64,000 nt of DNA from Agromyces mangrovi (lineage in GTDB: Bacteria > Actinomycetota > Actinomycetes > Actinomycetales > Microbacteriaceae): the NCBI RefSeq assembly GCF_030296695.1, contig NZ_AP027737.1, positions 2,356,001 through 2,420,000 of the forward strand, read 5' to 3'. The notes under the pieces were generated by a model. It ran no database searches. It was not told the DNA's origin and saw nothing but the letters and a program-made list of their open reading frames with translations. The position numbers were made by a program, and so were the translations under genes. Of the stretch, positions 35,353 to 44,239 are shown in pieces. Numbering within the stretch: the first letter of the stretch is position 1; the number at the start of each line of letters is the position of its first letter.

Positions 35353-36358
35353 CCTCGATGCGGGGCTCGAGCACGACCCGCCGGTGCGTGTGCTCCGACG
35401 GCGCGGTGCGGAGCTCCTCGAGCAGCAGTTCCATCGCGGCCTCGCCGATCTCGAGGCCGCGCATCGAGATGGTGGTGAGCGTCACGTCGCCGTCCCACGA
35501 CTGCGTGTTGTGGTCGCAACCCATGACGAGGAGGTCGCCCGGCACGTCGAGCCCGGCCGACTGCAGGCCGCGGATCGCGCCGATCGCGATCGCGTCGGTC
35601 AGGCAGAGCAGCCCGTCTGGTCGCTCGCCGGCCGGTGCCGCGGCGATCGGCGCCACCGCGGCCGCGCCGGCCTCGGGCGTGAGGCCGTCGGTCGTCACCG
35701 TGTCGACCGCAACCGCGTCGCCGGCCTCCTCGATGGCGCGGTGGATGCCGCGGCGCCGCAGCTGCACCGGCTGGAACTGGTCGCCCCCGCCGAGCACGGT
35801 GATGCGGCGGCATCCGCGCTCGAGCAGGTGGCGGGCGGCGAGGTAGCCGACCTGCTCGTTGTCGACCACGACGCGGCAGGCGTCCTCGTGGCCGTCGTAG
35901 TTCATGAGCACGACGGGGCGGCCGTGCGAGGCCATGCGCTCGACGTGCTCCGACGAGTCGACCATGGGCGCGAGCAGCATGCCGGCCACGCGCGCCTCGT
36001 CGAAGAAGCCGACGAACTCGCCCTGCGTGTCGTAGCTGTCCTCGCTGCCCGCGAGCAGCAGGTTGTACCCGGCCCTGCGGGCGACCCGCTGGGCGCCGCG
36101 CGCGATGTCGACGAACATCGAGTTGCCGAAGGCGATCGCGACCATGCCGATGTTGCTGCTGCGTCCCGTCGCGAGCGTGCTGGCGTTGGCGTTGCGCACG
36201 AAGCCCAGCTCGCGGATCGCGTCGTTCACGCGCTCGAGCGTCGCCGGGCGCACGCGGCTGGGGTGGTTCAGAGCGTGCGAGACCGTGCCGAGGGACACGC
36301 CGGCGAGGCGCGCGACGTCGGAGATGCGCGCCGGTCGCCGTGGCAACTGGTCGGTCAC
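35318..36358 (-). CDS. LacI-family transcriptional regulator
   Basis: 346 residues with the helix-turn-helix RISDVARLAGVSLGTVSHALN at residues 11-31, a hinge ending in FVRNANASTLATG, and an effector domain (NIGMVAIAFGNSMFVDIARGAQ, VVVDNEQVGYLAARHLLERG, VMGCDHNTQSWDGDVTLTTI). It is convergent with the GH78-like gene and overlaps its 3' end by 35 bases. It most likely represses the GH3/GH78 divergon through the tandem operators at 33037-33063. Confidence 0.9.
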   Translation of the reverse strand: MTDQLPRRPARISDVARLAGVSLGTVSHALNHPSRVRPATLERVNDAIRELGFVRNANASTLATGRSSNIGMVAIAFGNSMFVDIARGAQRVARRAGYNLLLAGSEDSYDTQGEFVGFFDEARVAGMLLAPMVDSSEHVERMASHGRPVVLMNYDGHEDACRVVVDNEQVGYLAARHLLERGCRRITVLGGGDQFQPVQLRRRGIHRAIEEAGDAVAVDTVTTDGLTPEAGAAAVAPIAAAPAGERPDGLLCLTDAIAIGAIRGLQSAGLDVPGDLLVMGCDHNTQSWDGDVTLTTISMRGLEIGEAAMELLLEELRTAPSEHTHRRVVLEPRIEVRSSTTRASSR

Positions 36359-36484
36359 GGGGCCTCCGGTGAGGGCTGCCGCGCCTCGCGGCGCGGCGGA
36401 AAGCGGTGCCCATACTCTAGCCCCGTCGGCGCGATCGACCGGGGAACTGGCCCTCGGAGGTGGGGCGTGGGCGGTCCGGTTCCC

Positions 36485-36526
36485 GGTCGCCCGCCGCGCG
36501 TCGCCCGCCGCGCGTCGCCCGCCACG
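36485..36526. repeat. three tandem 14-base units
   Basis: The unit CGTCGCCCGCCGCG is repeated three times with one substitution in the first and one in the last copy. It lies in the 218-base non-coding stretch between the LacI and GNAT genes, which otherwise shows no gene. Confidence 0.6.
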
Positions 36527-36576
36527 CGGCGTCCCCCGCTGGTCGGCTCGCCGGCCGTCGGCCTCTCATCGTCCGC

Positions 36577-37149
36577 TCAGCGCAGGTCGAGCCGCATGAG
36601 CACCCGAGGGAACCCGTTCAGCACCGACGTCGTGTCGGCCGCCTTCGTGAACCCGGCGCGCTCGAACAGCGCGCGCGTGCCGACGTACGCCATGGTCTGC
36701 TCGATCTTGGCGCCCGCGTTGTCGAGCGGGTACCCCTCGATCGCGGGCGCGCCGTACGACCGCGCGAACTCGACGGCGCCGGCCAGGAGCGGGTGCGAGA
36801 CGCCCTGCCCGCGATGCCCGGGGCGGATGCGGATGCACCACACCGACCAGACGTCGAGGTCGTCGACGTGCGGGATCTTGCGGTTGCGCGCGAACTGCGT
36901 GTCGGCCCGCGGATGCACCGCCGCCCAGCCGACCACCTCGTCGCCGTCGTACGCGAGCACGCCCGGCGGCGGATCTTCGGCGCACAGCTCGCGCACCCGC
37001 TCGCCGCGCCCGCGCCCGCCCAGTTCGCGGTGCTCACGGCTCGGGATGCGGTAGCTGAGGCACCAGCACACGTTCGCGTCGGGCCGCTTCGGCCCGACCA
37101 TCGTCGCGACGTCGGCGAACTCCGACGCCGGGCGCACCTCGATCGCCAT
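36577..37149 (-). CDS. GNAT-family N-acetyltransferase
   Basis: 190 residues. The acetyl-CoA-binding motif is VWCIRIRPGHRGQGVSHPLLAGAV, with the RxxGxG-type core RGQGVS near residue 118. The front half (VCWCLSYRIPSREH, PGVLAYDGDEVVGWAAVHPR) and the ending YVGTRALFERAGF fit a cytoplasmic acetyltransferase of the GNAT superfamily. ATG 37149 is the first good start. The substrate is unknown; many such genes modify small molecules or protein N-termini. Confidence 0.82.
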   Translation of the reverse strand: MAIEVRPASEFADVATMVGPKRPDANVCWCLSYRIPSREHRELGGRGRGERVRELCAEDPPPGVLAYDGDEVVGWAAVHPRADTQFARNRKIPHVDDLDVWSVWCIRIRPGHRGQGVSHPLLAGAVEFARSYGAPAIEGYPLDNAGAKIEQTMAYVGTRALFERAGFTKAADTTSVLNGFPRVLMRLDLR

Positions 37150-37249
37150 GCGGCCAGTGTCGCACCGGCATCCGACACCGGGGGCCTGCCGGCGCGCGTC
37201 CCGCCGCTTCGCTGTCCCGCCCGCCCGCTCGCCCGTCAGCCGGCCAGCC

Positions 37250-37310
37250 GGCCCGCCGCTTCCGCTCGCCGCTCGCCCGCCGGCCCGCCGGCCCGCCGCT
37301 TCCGCTCGCC
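37250..37310. repeat. 21-base direct repeat in GC-rich spacer
   Basis: GGCCCGCCGCTTCCGCTCGCC occurs at 37250-37270 and, unchanged, at 37290-37310. It sits in the 454-base spacer 37150-37603, which holds only repeats (this pair and the two 64-base palindromic elements that follow) and no gene. Confidence 0.6.
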
Positions 37311-37363
37311 CGGCCGGCCATGGGGCGCAGCCCGCGCGTGCGACCCTCCACCGCCGTGTGCGA

Positions 37364-37427
37364 AACGTAGGAGATTCGCGCCCGCGCCGGGCGGGAGCTC
37401 GGCGTGTAGCGCATCGAGTCCTACGTT
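37364..37427. repeat. 64-base palindromic element A, copy 1
   Basis: The ends AACGTAGGA and TCCTACGTT are inverted repeats; inside, GATTCG follows the left arm and GCATCGAG precedes the right. A second copy of the same length follows 31 bases later. Confidence 0.65.
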
Positions 37428-37458
37428 CGGCCCGGGTGGCGCGACAGGGTGCGAGCGG

Positions 37459-37522
37459 ACCGTAGGAGATTCGGCGTCGCCGGAGGGCCGGGCACGGCGT
37501 GTCGTGCATCGAGTCCTACGTT
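37459..37522. repeat. 64-base palindromic element A, copy 2
   Basis: Same layout and length as 37364-37427: CGTAGGAGATTCG at the left, a GC-rich variable centre, and GCATCGAGTCCTACGTT at the right. The ends are conserved while the centre varies, as in mobile REP-like repeats. Confidence 0.65.
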
Positions 37523-37603
37523 CTGCACAGGGCGAGCGGTGCGGGCGGAATACGAGCGGGCCGGGTCGCGCTGGACAGGGTGAACGTGCGACAGGAGGCA
37601 TCC

Positions 37604-38011
37604 GTGAGCGACTGGAACCAGGGCATCATCGACGAGTTCCGCGACAACGGCGGGTTCGTGAGCACCGCGGGCTTCGGCCGCAACCTCGTGCTCGTGCACC
37701 ACGTCGGCGCGAAGTCGGGGGTCGAGCGCGTCTCGCCGCTCTTCGCGATCCGCGACGACGCCGGGTGGCTGATCGCCGCGTCGAAGGGCGGAGCCCCGAC
37801 GCATCCGGCCTGGTTCCACAACCTGGCGGCGAACCCCGACACGGTGGTCGAGGCGCCCGGCGAGGGCGAGGTGCCGGTGACCGCGGTCGAGCTCGAAGGC
37901 GCCGAGCGGGATGCCGCGTGGTCGCGGTTCACCGCGAGGAGCGACGGGTTCGCGACGTACCAGGCGCGTACGGACCGCGTGATCCCGGTGGTCGAGCTGC
38001 GTCGTCGCTGA
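37604..38011 (+). CDS. F420H2-dependent nitroreductase family protein (Ddn-like)
   Basis: 135 residues from GTG 37604 (AGGAGG five bases upstream). The motifs VLVHHVGAKSGVERVSPLFAI, GWLIAASKGGAPTHPAWFHNLAANPD and the ending DRVIPVVELRRR are those of the deazaflavin (F420)-dependent nitroreductase family that includes Ddn of Mycobacterium tuberculosis. Such enzymes use reduced F420 as hydride donor, probably for quinone reduction. The split beta-barrel fold is complete. It stands alone between repeat elements A and B. Confidence 0.92.
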   Translation: MSDWNQGIIDEFRDNGGFVSTAGFGRNLVLVHHVGAKSGVERVSPLFAIRDDAGWLIAASKGGAPTHPAWFHNLAANPDTVVEAPGEGEVPVTAVELEGAERDAAWSRFTARSDGFATYQARTDRVIPVVELRRR

Positions 38012-38051
38012 CGCGGGGCGCCCGCCCGCGGCATCCGCTCGCCCCGTTCGC

Positions 38052-38109
38052 CGAGTCGTCATGGAATGCCGCATCGCAGGTGCCCGAAGCGGCAGTTCAT
38101 GACGACTCG
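38052..38109. repeat. 58-base palindromic element B, copy 1
   Basis: Left arm CGAGTCGTCATGGAATGCCG and right arm CGGCAGTTCATGACGACTCG pair at 18 of 20 positions around an 18-base centre ending in GCCCGAAG. A perfect-arm copy of equal length lies 18.5 kb away at 56532-56589. Confidence 0.8.
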
Positions 38110-38219
38110 AGGAGAAGTGGGGGCGCGCATGCCGGGTGGGGAATGCGTCGGCGACCGGCGCCCGTAGGTCTACAGTCAGGGGGTGAACGCGGGCGGATGC
38201 CTCGCGGGGAGGTGACCCG

Positions 38220-39272
38220 ATGGACACGGAGCGTGCCGCGCCCGACGCCGTCGCCGCGCCGACGAAGCCCGCGACCATCTACGACGTCGCCCGGGTGGCG
38301 GGGGTCTCGCACCAGACGGTGAGCCGGTACCTCAAGGGGTACGAGGGCATCCGGCCGGCGACGCGCGAGCGCGTGGAGCACGCGCTCAAGGCGCTCGACT
38401 ACCGCGTGAACCTCGCCGCACGGTCGCTCGCGACGCGCAGGTCGAACCGGGTCGCGGCGCTCGTGCACGACATCGTGCAGGTCGGGCCGAGCAAGACCGC
38501 GCAGGGGGCGAGCAGCGGCGCGCACGAGGCCGGATACGTGCTCGACTTCATCGCGCTCGACTTCCGCGACCGCACCGCGATCGACGAGGCGCTCGAACTG
38601 ATCAACCGGCAGGACCTCGCGGGCGTCGTCGCCCTGTCGTCGACCGACGACATGGCCGCGGCGTTCGCCGCGACCGACTTCCGCATGCCGGCGTACATCG
38701 TGCCCGAGGACGAGGACGACGACGACCTCGCCTCGGACGATCCGCTCACCGTGCACGGCCACGGCATGAAGGTGAGCGTCGACCACCTGGTCGAGCTCGG
38801 TCATCGGCGGTTCTTCTACATCGCCGGCCCGACGGGCTGGTCGTCGGCGCGCAACCGCACGGCGGCCTACCACTTCGCGCTCGAGCACCACGGCATCACC
38901 TCGCTGGGGCAGACGGAGGGCGACTGGTCGCCCGCGTCGGGGTACGACGCGGCGCAGCGGGTCGCGGTGCACACCGACGCCACCGCGCTCGTCGTGGCGA
39001 ACGACCAGATGGCGCTCGGCGCGATGCTCGCACTCGAGGAGGCGGGCAAGCGCGTGCCCGACGACGTGAGCGTGGTGGGGTTCGACGACATCCCCGAGGC
39101 GCGGTTCTTCCGCCCGCCGCTCACGACCGTCCGCCAGGACTTCGACCTGCAGGGGCGCATCGCGTTCGGCCGGCTGCTGCAGCTGATCGACGGGCCGGGC
39201 GCGTACACGGCGCCGCCGAACGTTCCCGACCTCGTGGTGCGTCGCTCGACGGCGGCCGCCCTGCGCGCCTGA
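38220..39272 (+). CDS. LacI-family regulator of the galactoside cassette
   Basis: 350 residues with the helix-turn-helix TIYDVARVAGVSHQTVSRYLK at about residues 19-39 and an effector domain ending SVVGFDDIPEARFFRPPLTTVRQDF. An acidic insert (VPEDEDDDDLAS) near residue 160 is unusual. The region MKVSVDHLVELGHRRFFYIAGP is typical of LacI proteins responding to sugars. It is preceded by GGGGAGG. It lies in front of the GH42/ABC cassette and is the probable ligand of the paired operators at 39530-39575. Confidence 0.9.
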   Translation: MDTERAAPDAVAAPTKPATIYDVARVAGVSHQTVSRYLKGYEGIRPATRERVEHALKALDYRVNLAARSLATRRSNRVAALVHDIVQVGPSKTAQGASSGAHEAGYVLDFIALDFRDRTAIDEALELINRQDLAGVVALSSTDDMAAAFAATDFRMPAYIVPEDEDDDDLASDDPLTVHGHGMKVSVDHLVELGHRRFFYIAGPTGWSSARNRTAAYHFALEHHGITSLGQTEGDWSPASGYDAAQRVAVHTDATALVVANDQMALGAMLALEEAGKRVPDDVSVVGFDDIPEARFFRPPLTTVRQDFDLQGRIAFGRLLQLIDGPGAYTAPPNVPDLVVRRSTAAALRA

Positions 39273-39372
39273 GGCGGCCGCGCGGCGCTGGACCGGGCGC
39301 GCCGGCCGGCGGGCGCGGGCCCAGGGGCATCCGCTCGCTCTCGTCCGGCCCCGCGCGCCTGAGCAGACGGTG

Positions 39373-39511
39373 CTTTTCAGGAGCCGCCGAGCGACCGGCG
39401 ACGAACGTTGCGCGGCGAGTGCCCGGCGCGGCGACCTGCGTCCTGAGAAGTGCCGGATGCGGCGAGACGTTGCGCGCGGTCGCGCTCTCCGCCCCGGCAA
39501 CTCCTGAAAAG
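39373..39511. repeat. inverted-repeat element C, copy 1
   Basis: CTTTTCAGGAG at 39373-39383 is matched by the exact complement CTCCTGAAAAG at 39501-39511; a degenerate third copy (GTCCTGAGAAGTGCC) lies between. The same outer arms occur at the other end of the galactoside cassette (47210-47337). Confidence 0.65.
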
Positions 39512-39529
39512 TGCCCCACCCGCCGGCGG

Positions 39530-39575
39530 TGTTAGCGGTAACAACTTGATAACGAGGGACTTGTTAGCGGTAACA
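39530..39575. promoter_or_regulatory. paired LacI-type operators
   Basis: TGTTAGCGGTAACA occurs identically at 39530-39543 and 39562-39575, 32 bases apart (three helical turns), a spacing that allows looping or cooperative binding on the same face. They lie directly before the GH42 gene. Confidence 0.75.
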
Positions 39576-39589
39576 AACCGGTGTAGCTT
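39561..39589 (+). promoter_or_regulatory. promoter of the galactoside cassette
   Basis: TTGTTA (39561-39566) and TAGCTT (39584-39589) separated by 17 bases resemble -35 and -10 boxes. The second operator copy overlaps the -35 box and spacer, so repressor binding would block transcription. Confidence 0.5.
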
Positions 39590-39646
39590 CCCCAGCAGAT
39601 CGTCACAGTCGACACCCCACCGCACGACAACGGAGTTCTGCAGCGC

Positions 39647-41748
39647 ATGACCTCGCACCAACCGCACCAGCCCACCGGCATCCTCTTCGGAGCCGCCTAC
39701 TACGCCGAGTACCACGTCGAGGAGCGCACCGCGCAGGACCTCGACCTGATGGTGGAGGCGGGCTTCACCGTCATCCGCGTGGGTGAGTCGGTCTGGTCGA
39801 CCTGGGAGCCGCGCGACGGCGAGTTCGACCTCGACTGGCTGCAGCCGGTGCTCGACGGGGCGCACGAGCGCGGCATCAAGGTGATCCTCGGCACGCCCAC
39901 CTACGCGGTGCCGCCGTGGCTGCAGACCGCCTACCCCGAGATCGCGGCCGACACCCGCACCGGCGAGCCCATGCCGTGGGGCGCGCGCCAGGAGGTCGAC
40001 TACTCCCACCCCGCGTTCCGGTTCCACGCCGAGCGGGTGATCCGCCAGGTCATCGCCCGCTACGCCGACCACCCCGCCGTGATCGGCTACCAGGTAGACA
40101 ACGAGCCCGGCATGGTGCTCTTCCACAACCGCGGCAGCTTCCAGCGGTTCGTGCGCCGCCTGAAGGCGCAGTACGGCGACGTCGAGACGCTCAACCGCGA
40201 GTGGGGGCTCACCTACTGGTCGCACCGGCTCTCCGACTGGTCGGACCTGTGGACCCCCGACGGCAACTCGCTGCCGCAGTACGACCTCGCCTGGCGCCGG
40301 TACCAGGCCGACCTCACGACCGAGTTCATCGCCTGGCAGGCCGACATCGTGCGCGAGTACGCGAGCCCCGAGCAGTTCGTCACCACCTGCATCGCCTACC
40401 CGCGGCCGGCGCTCGACGACGAAGAGCTCGTCGAGGCGCTCGACATCACCGCCGGCAATCCGTACTACGCCATGCAGGACCACCTCGACGCGACGAAGCA
40501 GCTCGACCCGGTCACGCCGTGGACCACCTCGGGCGTCGCCGCGATGTTCCGCCAGGCCGACCGCCTGTTCTCGTCGAAGCAGTCGCGCTTCCTCGTCACC
40601 GAGACCGACGCGCAGGCGATCGGCGGCTCCGAGTTCAACCTCCCGCCGTACCCCGGGCAGCTCCGCCAGGCCGCGTTCGCGTTCATCTCCCGCGGCGCGG
40701 CGATGATCGAGTACTGGCACTGGCACACGCTGCCGTACGGCACCGAGACGTATTGGGGCGGCATCCTCCCGCACAGCCTCCAGCCGGGCCGGGTCTATCA
40801 CGAGCTTGCGGCCGTCGGCGCCGACCTCGGCGCGATCGGCGATGCGCTCGACGGGTACGAGCCCGACGGCGACGTGGCGATCCTGTGGTCGAACGACAGC
40901 CGCTTCGCGTTCGAGTTCTTCCCCCGCTCGCCACCGCCGACGGCGCGCCCGACCGCCAGTCGTACACGCGCATCTTCGACGCTTTCCACCGCGGCGTCGT
41001 CGACGCGGGCGCGCAGGCGCGCGTCCTGCACGCCGCCCAGGCGCACGCGCTCGGCGCCGCCGACCTCGCCGCGAGGTACCCGGTGCTCATCGCGCCGGCG
41101 TTCTACGTGGCATCCGATGCCGACCTCGACCTGCTGCGCGAGTACGCCGCCGCCGGCGGCCACCTCGTCGTCGGCATCCGCACCGGCTACGGCGACGAGG
41201 AGGCCCGCGCCCGCGTCGAGGTCGCGCCCGCCCGCCTCGCCGAGGCCGCCGGCGTGCACTACGAGGAGTTCTCGAACCTGCAGGCCGACGTGCCCGTGCA
41301 CGGTGCCGACGACTTCGAGACCGCAGCGGATGCCGCGGGGCGGCTGTGGGCCGACGGACTCATCGCCGACGGGGCCGAGGTGGTCGCGCAGTACGCGCAC
41401 CCGCGCTTCGGCGACTTCCCCGCCGTCACGACCCACCCGCACGGCGACGGCCGCATCACGGTCGTCGGCACGGTGCCGTCGCCCGCCCTGGCCGCCGACC
41501 TCGTGCGCAGCCTCGTGCCCGCGCCGATCGCCGACGAGCTGGCCGCAGGCCGCGCGCTGCCGGTCACGGTCTCGTCGGGCACGCTGCCCGACGGTCGCCG
41601 CGCCTGGTTCTCGTTCAACTGGAGCTGGGACGAGACCTCCATCACGCTCTCCCGCGACGCGGTCGACGCCGTCACCGGCACCGCCCACGCCGCGGGCACC
41701 GAACTCGCCCTCCCCGCATGGTCGACGCTGACCCTGCTCGACGGGTGA
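39647..41748 (+). CDS. GH42 beta-galactosidase (frameshifted)
   Basis: 700 residues after correction. The N-terminal TIM barrel has FGAAYYAEYHVEERTAQDLDLM, the acid/base Glu153 in VDNEPG and the nucleophile Glu319 in VTETDAQ. The trimerisation and C-terminal beta domains follow (VLIAPAFYVASDADLDLL, LPAWSTLTLLDG). The frame breaks at the CCCCC run 40921-40925; one more C gives FEFFPPLATADG. No signal peptide, so it cleaves imported galactosides in the cytoplasm. The Cys cluster of zinc-type GH42 enzymes is absent, unlike the second GH42 at 45191, so substrates may differ. Confidence 0.87.
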
Positions 41749-41815
41749 CCCACCGGCATCCGCCGGTACCGGAAGACCAGGAACCCCTGGGACACCACAG
41801 AACAAGGAAGAGGAC

Positions 41816-43171
41816 ATGAGGAACGCACCAAGAACAGCACTGAAGCTGGGCTCCGTCGCCGCTGCCGCAGCACTGCTCCTCACGGCGTGCTCGTCGAGTG
41901 ACGGGGGCGGCTCCGGCGCATCGGGCGACGCCATCACCGATGAGCAGCGCGAGGAAGCGCTCAACACCCCCACCGAGCTCACGTTCTGGACGTGGGTGCC
42001 CGACATCCAGAACGAGGTCGACCTCTTCGAGGAGGCCTACCCCGCGATCAGCGTCACGGTCGAGAACGTCGGCCAGGGCCTCGAGCACTACCAGAAGCTC
42101 CGCAGCGCACTCGAGGCGGGGCAGGGCGCACCGGATGTCGCGCAGATCGAGTACCAGTACATCCCGTCGTTCGTGCTGACCGAGTCGCTGCTCGACCTCG
42201 AGCCGTACGGTGCCTCCGACATCTCGGGTGACTACGTCGAGTGGGCGTGGAACCAGGTGTCGCCGGCCGACCAGACCTGGGCCGTGCCGCAGGACGTCGG
42301 CCCGATGGGCAACCTCTACCGCGAGGACATCCTCGCCGAGGCCGGCATCGACGAGGCGCCCGCGACGTGGGACGAGTACGCCGACGCCGCGCAGGCGGTG
42401 AAGGACGAGACGGGCTCGTACATCTCGAACCTCGGCGCGACCCAGGCCGGGCAGATGATCGGCTTCTTCTGGCAGGCGGGCGTGAAGCCCTTCAGCTACG
42501 ACGGTGCCGAGACCGTGGGGATCAACGTCAACAGTGCGGAGGCCAAGGAGGTCGCCGACTACTGGACCGACCTGATCCAGGCCGACCTGATCTCGACCGA
42601 CGTCGACTTCAACGACGAGTGGTACCAGGGCCTCGCGAACGGCAAGTACGCGGGCTGGCTCACCGCCGCCTGGGGGCCGATCTTCCTCCAGGGCACGGCC
42701 GAGTCGACCTCGGGCCTGTGGCGCGCCGCGCCGCTGCCGCAGTGGTCGGCGGGTGAGGCGGTCTCGGGCAACTGGGGCGGTTCGTCCGACGCCGTGCTCG
42801 CGACCAGCGAGAACCCGATCGCGGCCTACGAGCTCGCGAAGTTCATCAACCACGACGAGGAGTCGGCCTTCCGCCTCGCGACGGAGCAGTTCCTGTTCCC
42901 GCCGCAGCTGTCGGTGCTCGAGGACCCGGAGTTCGCGGGCCAGCAGCTCGAGTTCTACGGCGGCCAGGAGGTCAACGCGCTGTTCGCCGAGATCTCGGAG
43001 ACGGTCGACACCGACTTCGAGTGGCTGCCGTTCATGGACTTCGTCTACTCCACCTACGAGGAGACGGTCGGAACCGTGATCGCCGCGAAGGGCGACATCT
43101 CGGCCGCACTCGACGAGTGGCAGACCGAGCTCACCGAGTACGCCGAGGCGCAGGGCTTCACCGTCGAGTGA
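41816..43171 (+). CDS. ABC transporter sugar-binding lipoprotein
   Basis: 451 residues. The signal peptide ends in the lipobox LLTAC at about residues 21-25, then LTFWTWVPDIQNEVDLFEEAYP, WAVPQDVGPMGNLYREDIL and a Trp-rich ligand region (WLTAAWGPIF). It is a family 1 solute-binding protein, lipid-anchored outside the cell. It lies between a GH42 gene and the permeases and should bind galacto-oligosaccharides or galactosides. No ATPase gene is in the cassette, so a shared MsiK-type subunit is presumed. Confidence 0.92.
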   Translation: MRNAPRTALKLGSVAAAAALLLTACSSSDGGGSGASGDAITDEQREEALNTPTELTFWTWVPDIQNEVDLFEEAYPAISVTVENVGQGLEHYQKLRSALEAGQGAPDVAQIEYQYIPSFVLTESLLDLEPYGASDISGDYVEWAWNQVSPADQTWAVPQDVGPMGNLYREDILAEAGIDEAPATWDEYADAAQAVKDETGSYISNLGATQAGQMIGFFWQAGVKPFSYDGAETVGINVNSAEAKEVADYWTDLIQADLISTDVDFNDEWYQGLANGKYAGWLTAAWGPIFLQGTAESTSGLWRAAPLPQWSAGEAVSGNWGGSSDAVLATSENPIAAYELAKFINHDEESAFRLATEQFLFPPQLSVLEDPEFAGQQLEFYGGQEVNALFAEISETVDTDFEWLPFMDFVYSTYEETVGTVIAAKGDISAALDEWQTELTEYAEAQGFTVE

Positions 43172-43214
43172 GGCGAGGGCGTGCGGTCGGATGCCTCCGG
43201 CCGCACGCCCGCTC

Positions 43215-43245
43215 CGGGCGCCGGCCGACACCCGGCCGGCGCCCG
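43215..43245 (+). terminator. strong hairpin between binding protein and permease genes
   Basis: Thirteen-base arms CGGGCGCCGGCCG and complement around a five-base loop, 43 bases after the binding-protein stop; a smaller hairpin (GTGCGG...CCGCAC) precedes it. The same arrangement occurs at 8049-8080 in the other ABC operon. Confidence 0.65.
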
Positions 43246-43279
43246 CCCCGCCCGGAACCGCAGAGAGTAAGGAGCCGTC

Positions 43280-44239
43280 GTGTCCCACGCACCGGCGCTC
43301 GACGATGAGCGCCCCACTGCCGCCGCACCGCAGAAACGTCGCGTGAGCGCGAACCAGCGCAAGCTGAACCGCGCCGCATACCTGTTCATCACCCCGTTCT
43401 TCGTCATCTTCGTCGCGATGCTGATCGTGCCGCTCGGCTACGCCGGGTACCTCAGCCTCTTCGAGTCCCGCCTCATCGGCGGCGAGACGTTCGCCGGGTT
43501 CGCCAACTACGTCCGCGCCCTGCAGGACCCGGACTTCCTCGCCAGCATCGGCCGCATGGCCCTGTTCTTCGTCGTGCAGGTGCCGATCATGCTCGGGCTC
43601 GCACTGTTCTTCGCGCTCGCGCTCGACAGCGGTCGGGCACGCGGGTCGAAGGGCGCGCGCCTGCTCATCTTCATGCCGTACGCCGTGCCGGCGGTGGTCG
43701 CCACCCTCATGTGGGGTTACCTGTACGGCCCCGACTTCGGTCCGATCGCGCAGATCGCACGCAGCATCGGGTTCGGCACCCCCGACTTCCTCTCGCCCGA
43801 GAACATCCTCGGCTCGATGATGAACATCGTCACGTGGGAGTTCGTCGGCTACAACATGATCATCCTGTACGCCGCGCTCCGGGCGATTCCGTCGGAGCTG
43901 TACGAGGCCGCCGAGATCGACGGCGCCGGTCAGTTCCGCACCGCGTGGAGCGTGAAGATCCCGGCGATCCGCTCGGCGATCCTGCTGACGGTGATCTTCT
44001 CGATCATCGGCACGTTCCAGCTCTTCAACGAGCCGAGCCTGCTGAACACGATCGCGCCCGACGCGATCACCAATTCGTTCACGCCCAACTACTACGCGTA
44101 CAACCTCGCGTTCATCAACCAGGAGCTGAACTACGCGGCGGCGATCGCGTTCCTCCTGGGCCTCGTGATCGCGATCGTGTCGTACGTCGTGCAGCTCAAC
44201 GAGCAACGACGGGCGCGCAAGGAGAGGAGCGGAGCATGA
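43280..44239 (+). CDS. CUT1 ABC permease (MalF-type)
   Basis: 319 residues from GTG 43280 (AAGGAG upstream). Six predicted membrane segments beginning LFITPFFVIFVAMLIVPLGYAGY and the EAA loop YEAAEIDGAGQFRTAWSVKIPAI. The C-terminus EQRRARKERSGA ends in a TGA that overlaps the start of the next permease. Works with the 44236 permease and the 41816 lipoprotein. Confidence 0.93.
   Translation: MSHAPALDDERPTAAAPQKRRVSANQRKLNRAAYLFITPFFVIFVAMLIVPLGYAGYLSLFESRLIGGETFAGFANYVRALQDPDFLASIGRMALFFVVQVPIMLGLALFFALALDSGRARGSKGARLLIFMPYAVPAVVATLMWGYLYGPDFGPIAQIARSIGFGTPDFLSPENILGSMMNIVTWEFVGYNMIILYAALRAIPSELYEAAEIDGAGQFRTAWSVKIPAIRSAILLTVIFSIIGTFQLFNEPSLLNTIAPDAITNSFTPNYYAYNLAFINQELNYAAAIAFLLGLVIAIVSYVVQLNEQRRARKERSGA

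Noticed and set aside
37150..37603. CRISPR array
   Set aside because: Only two repeats per family, palindromic with variable centres, no regular spacer length and no cas genes.
40900..40950. Programmed frameshift in the GH42 gene
   Set aside because: A plain C-run with no slippery heptamer or downstream structure, and the same pattern occurs in unrelated genes.
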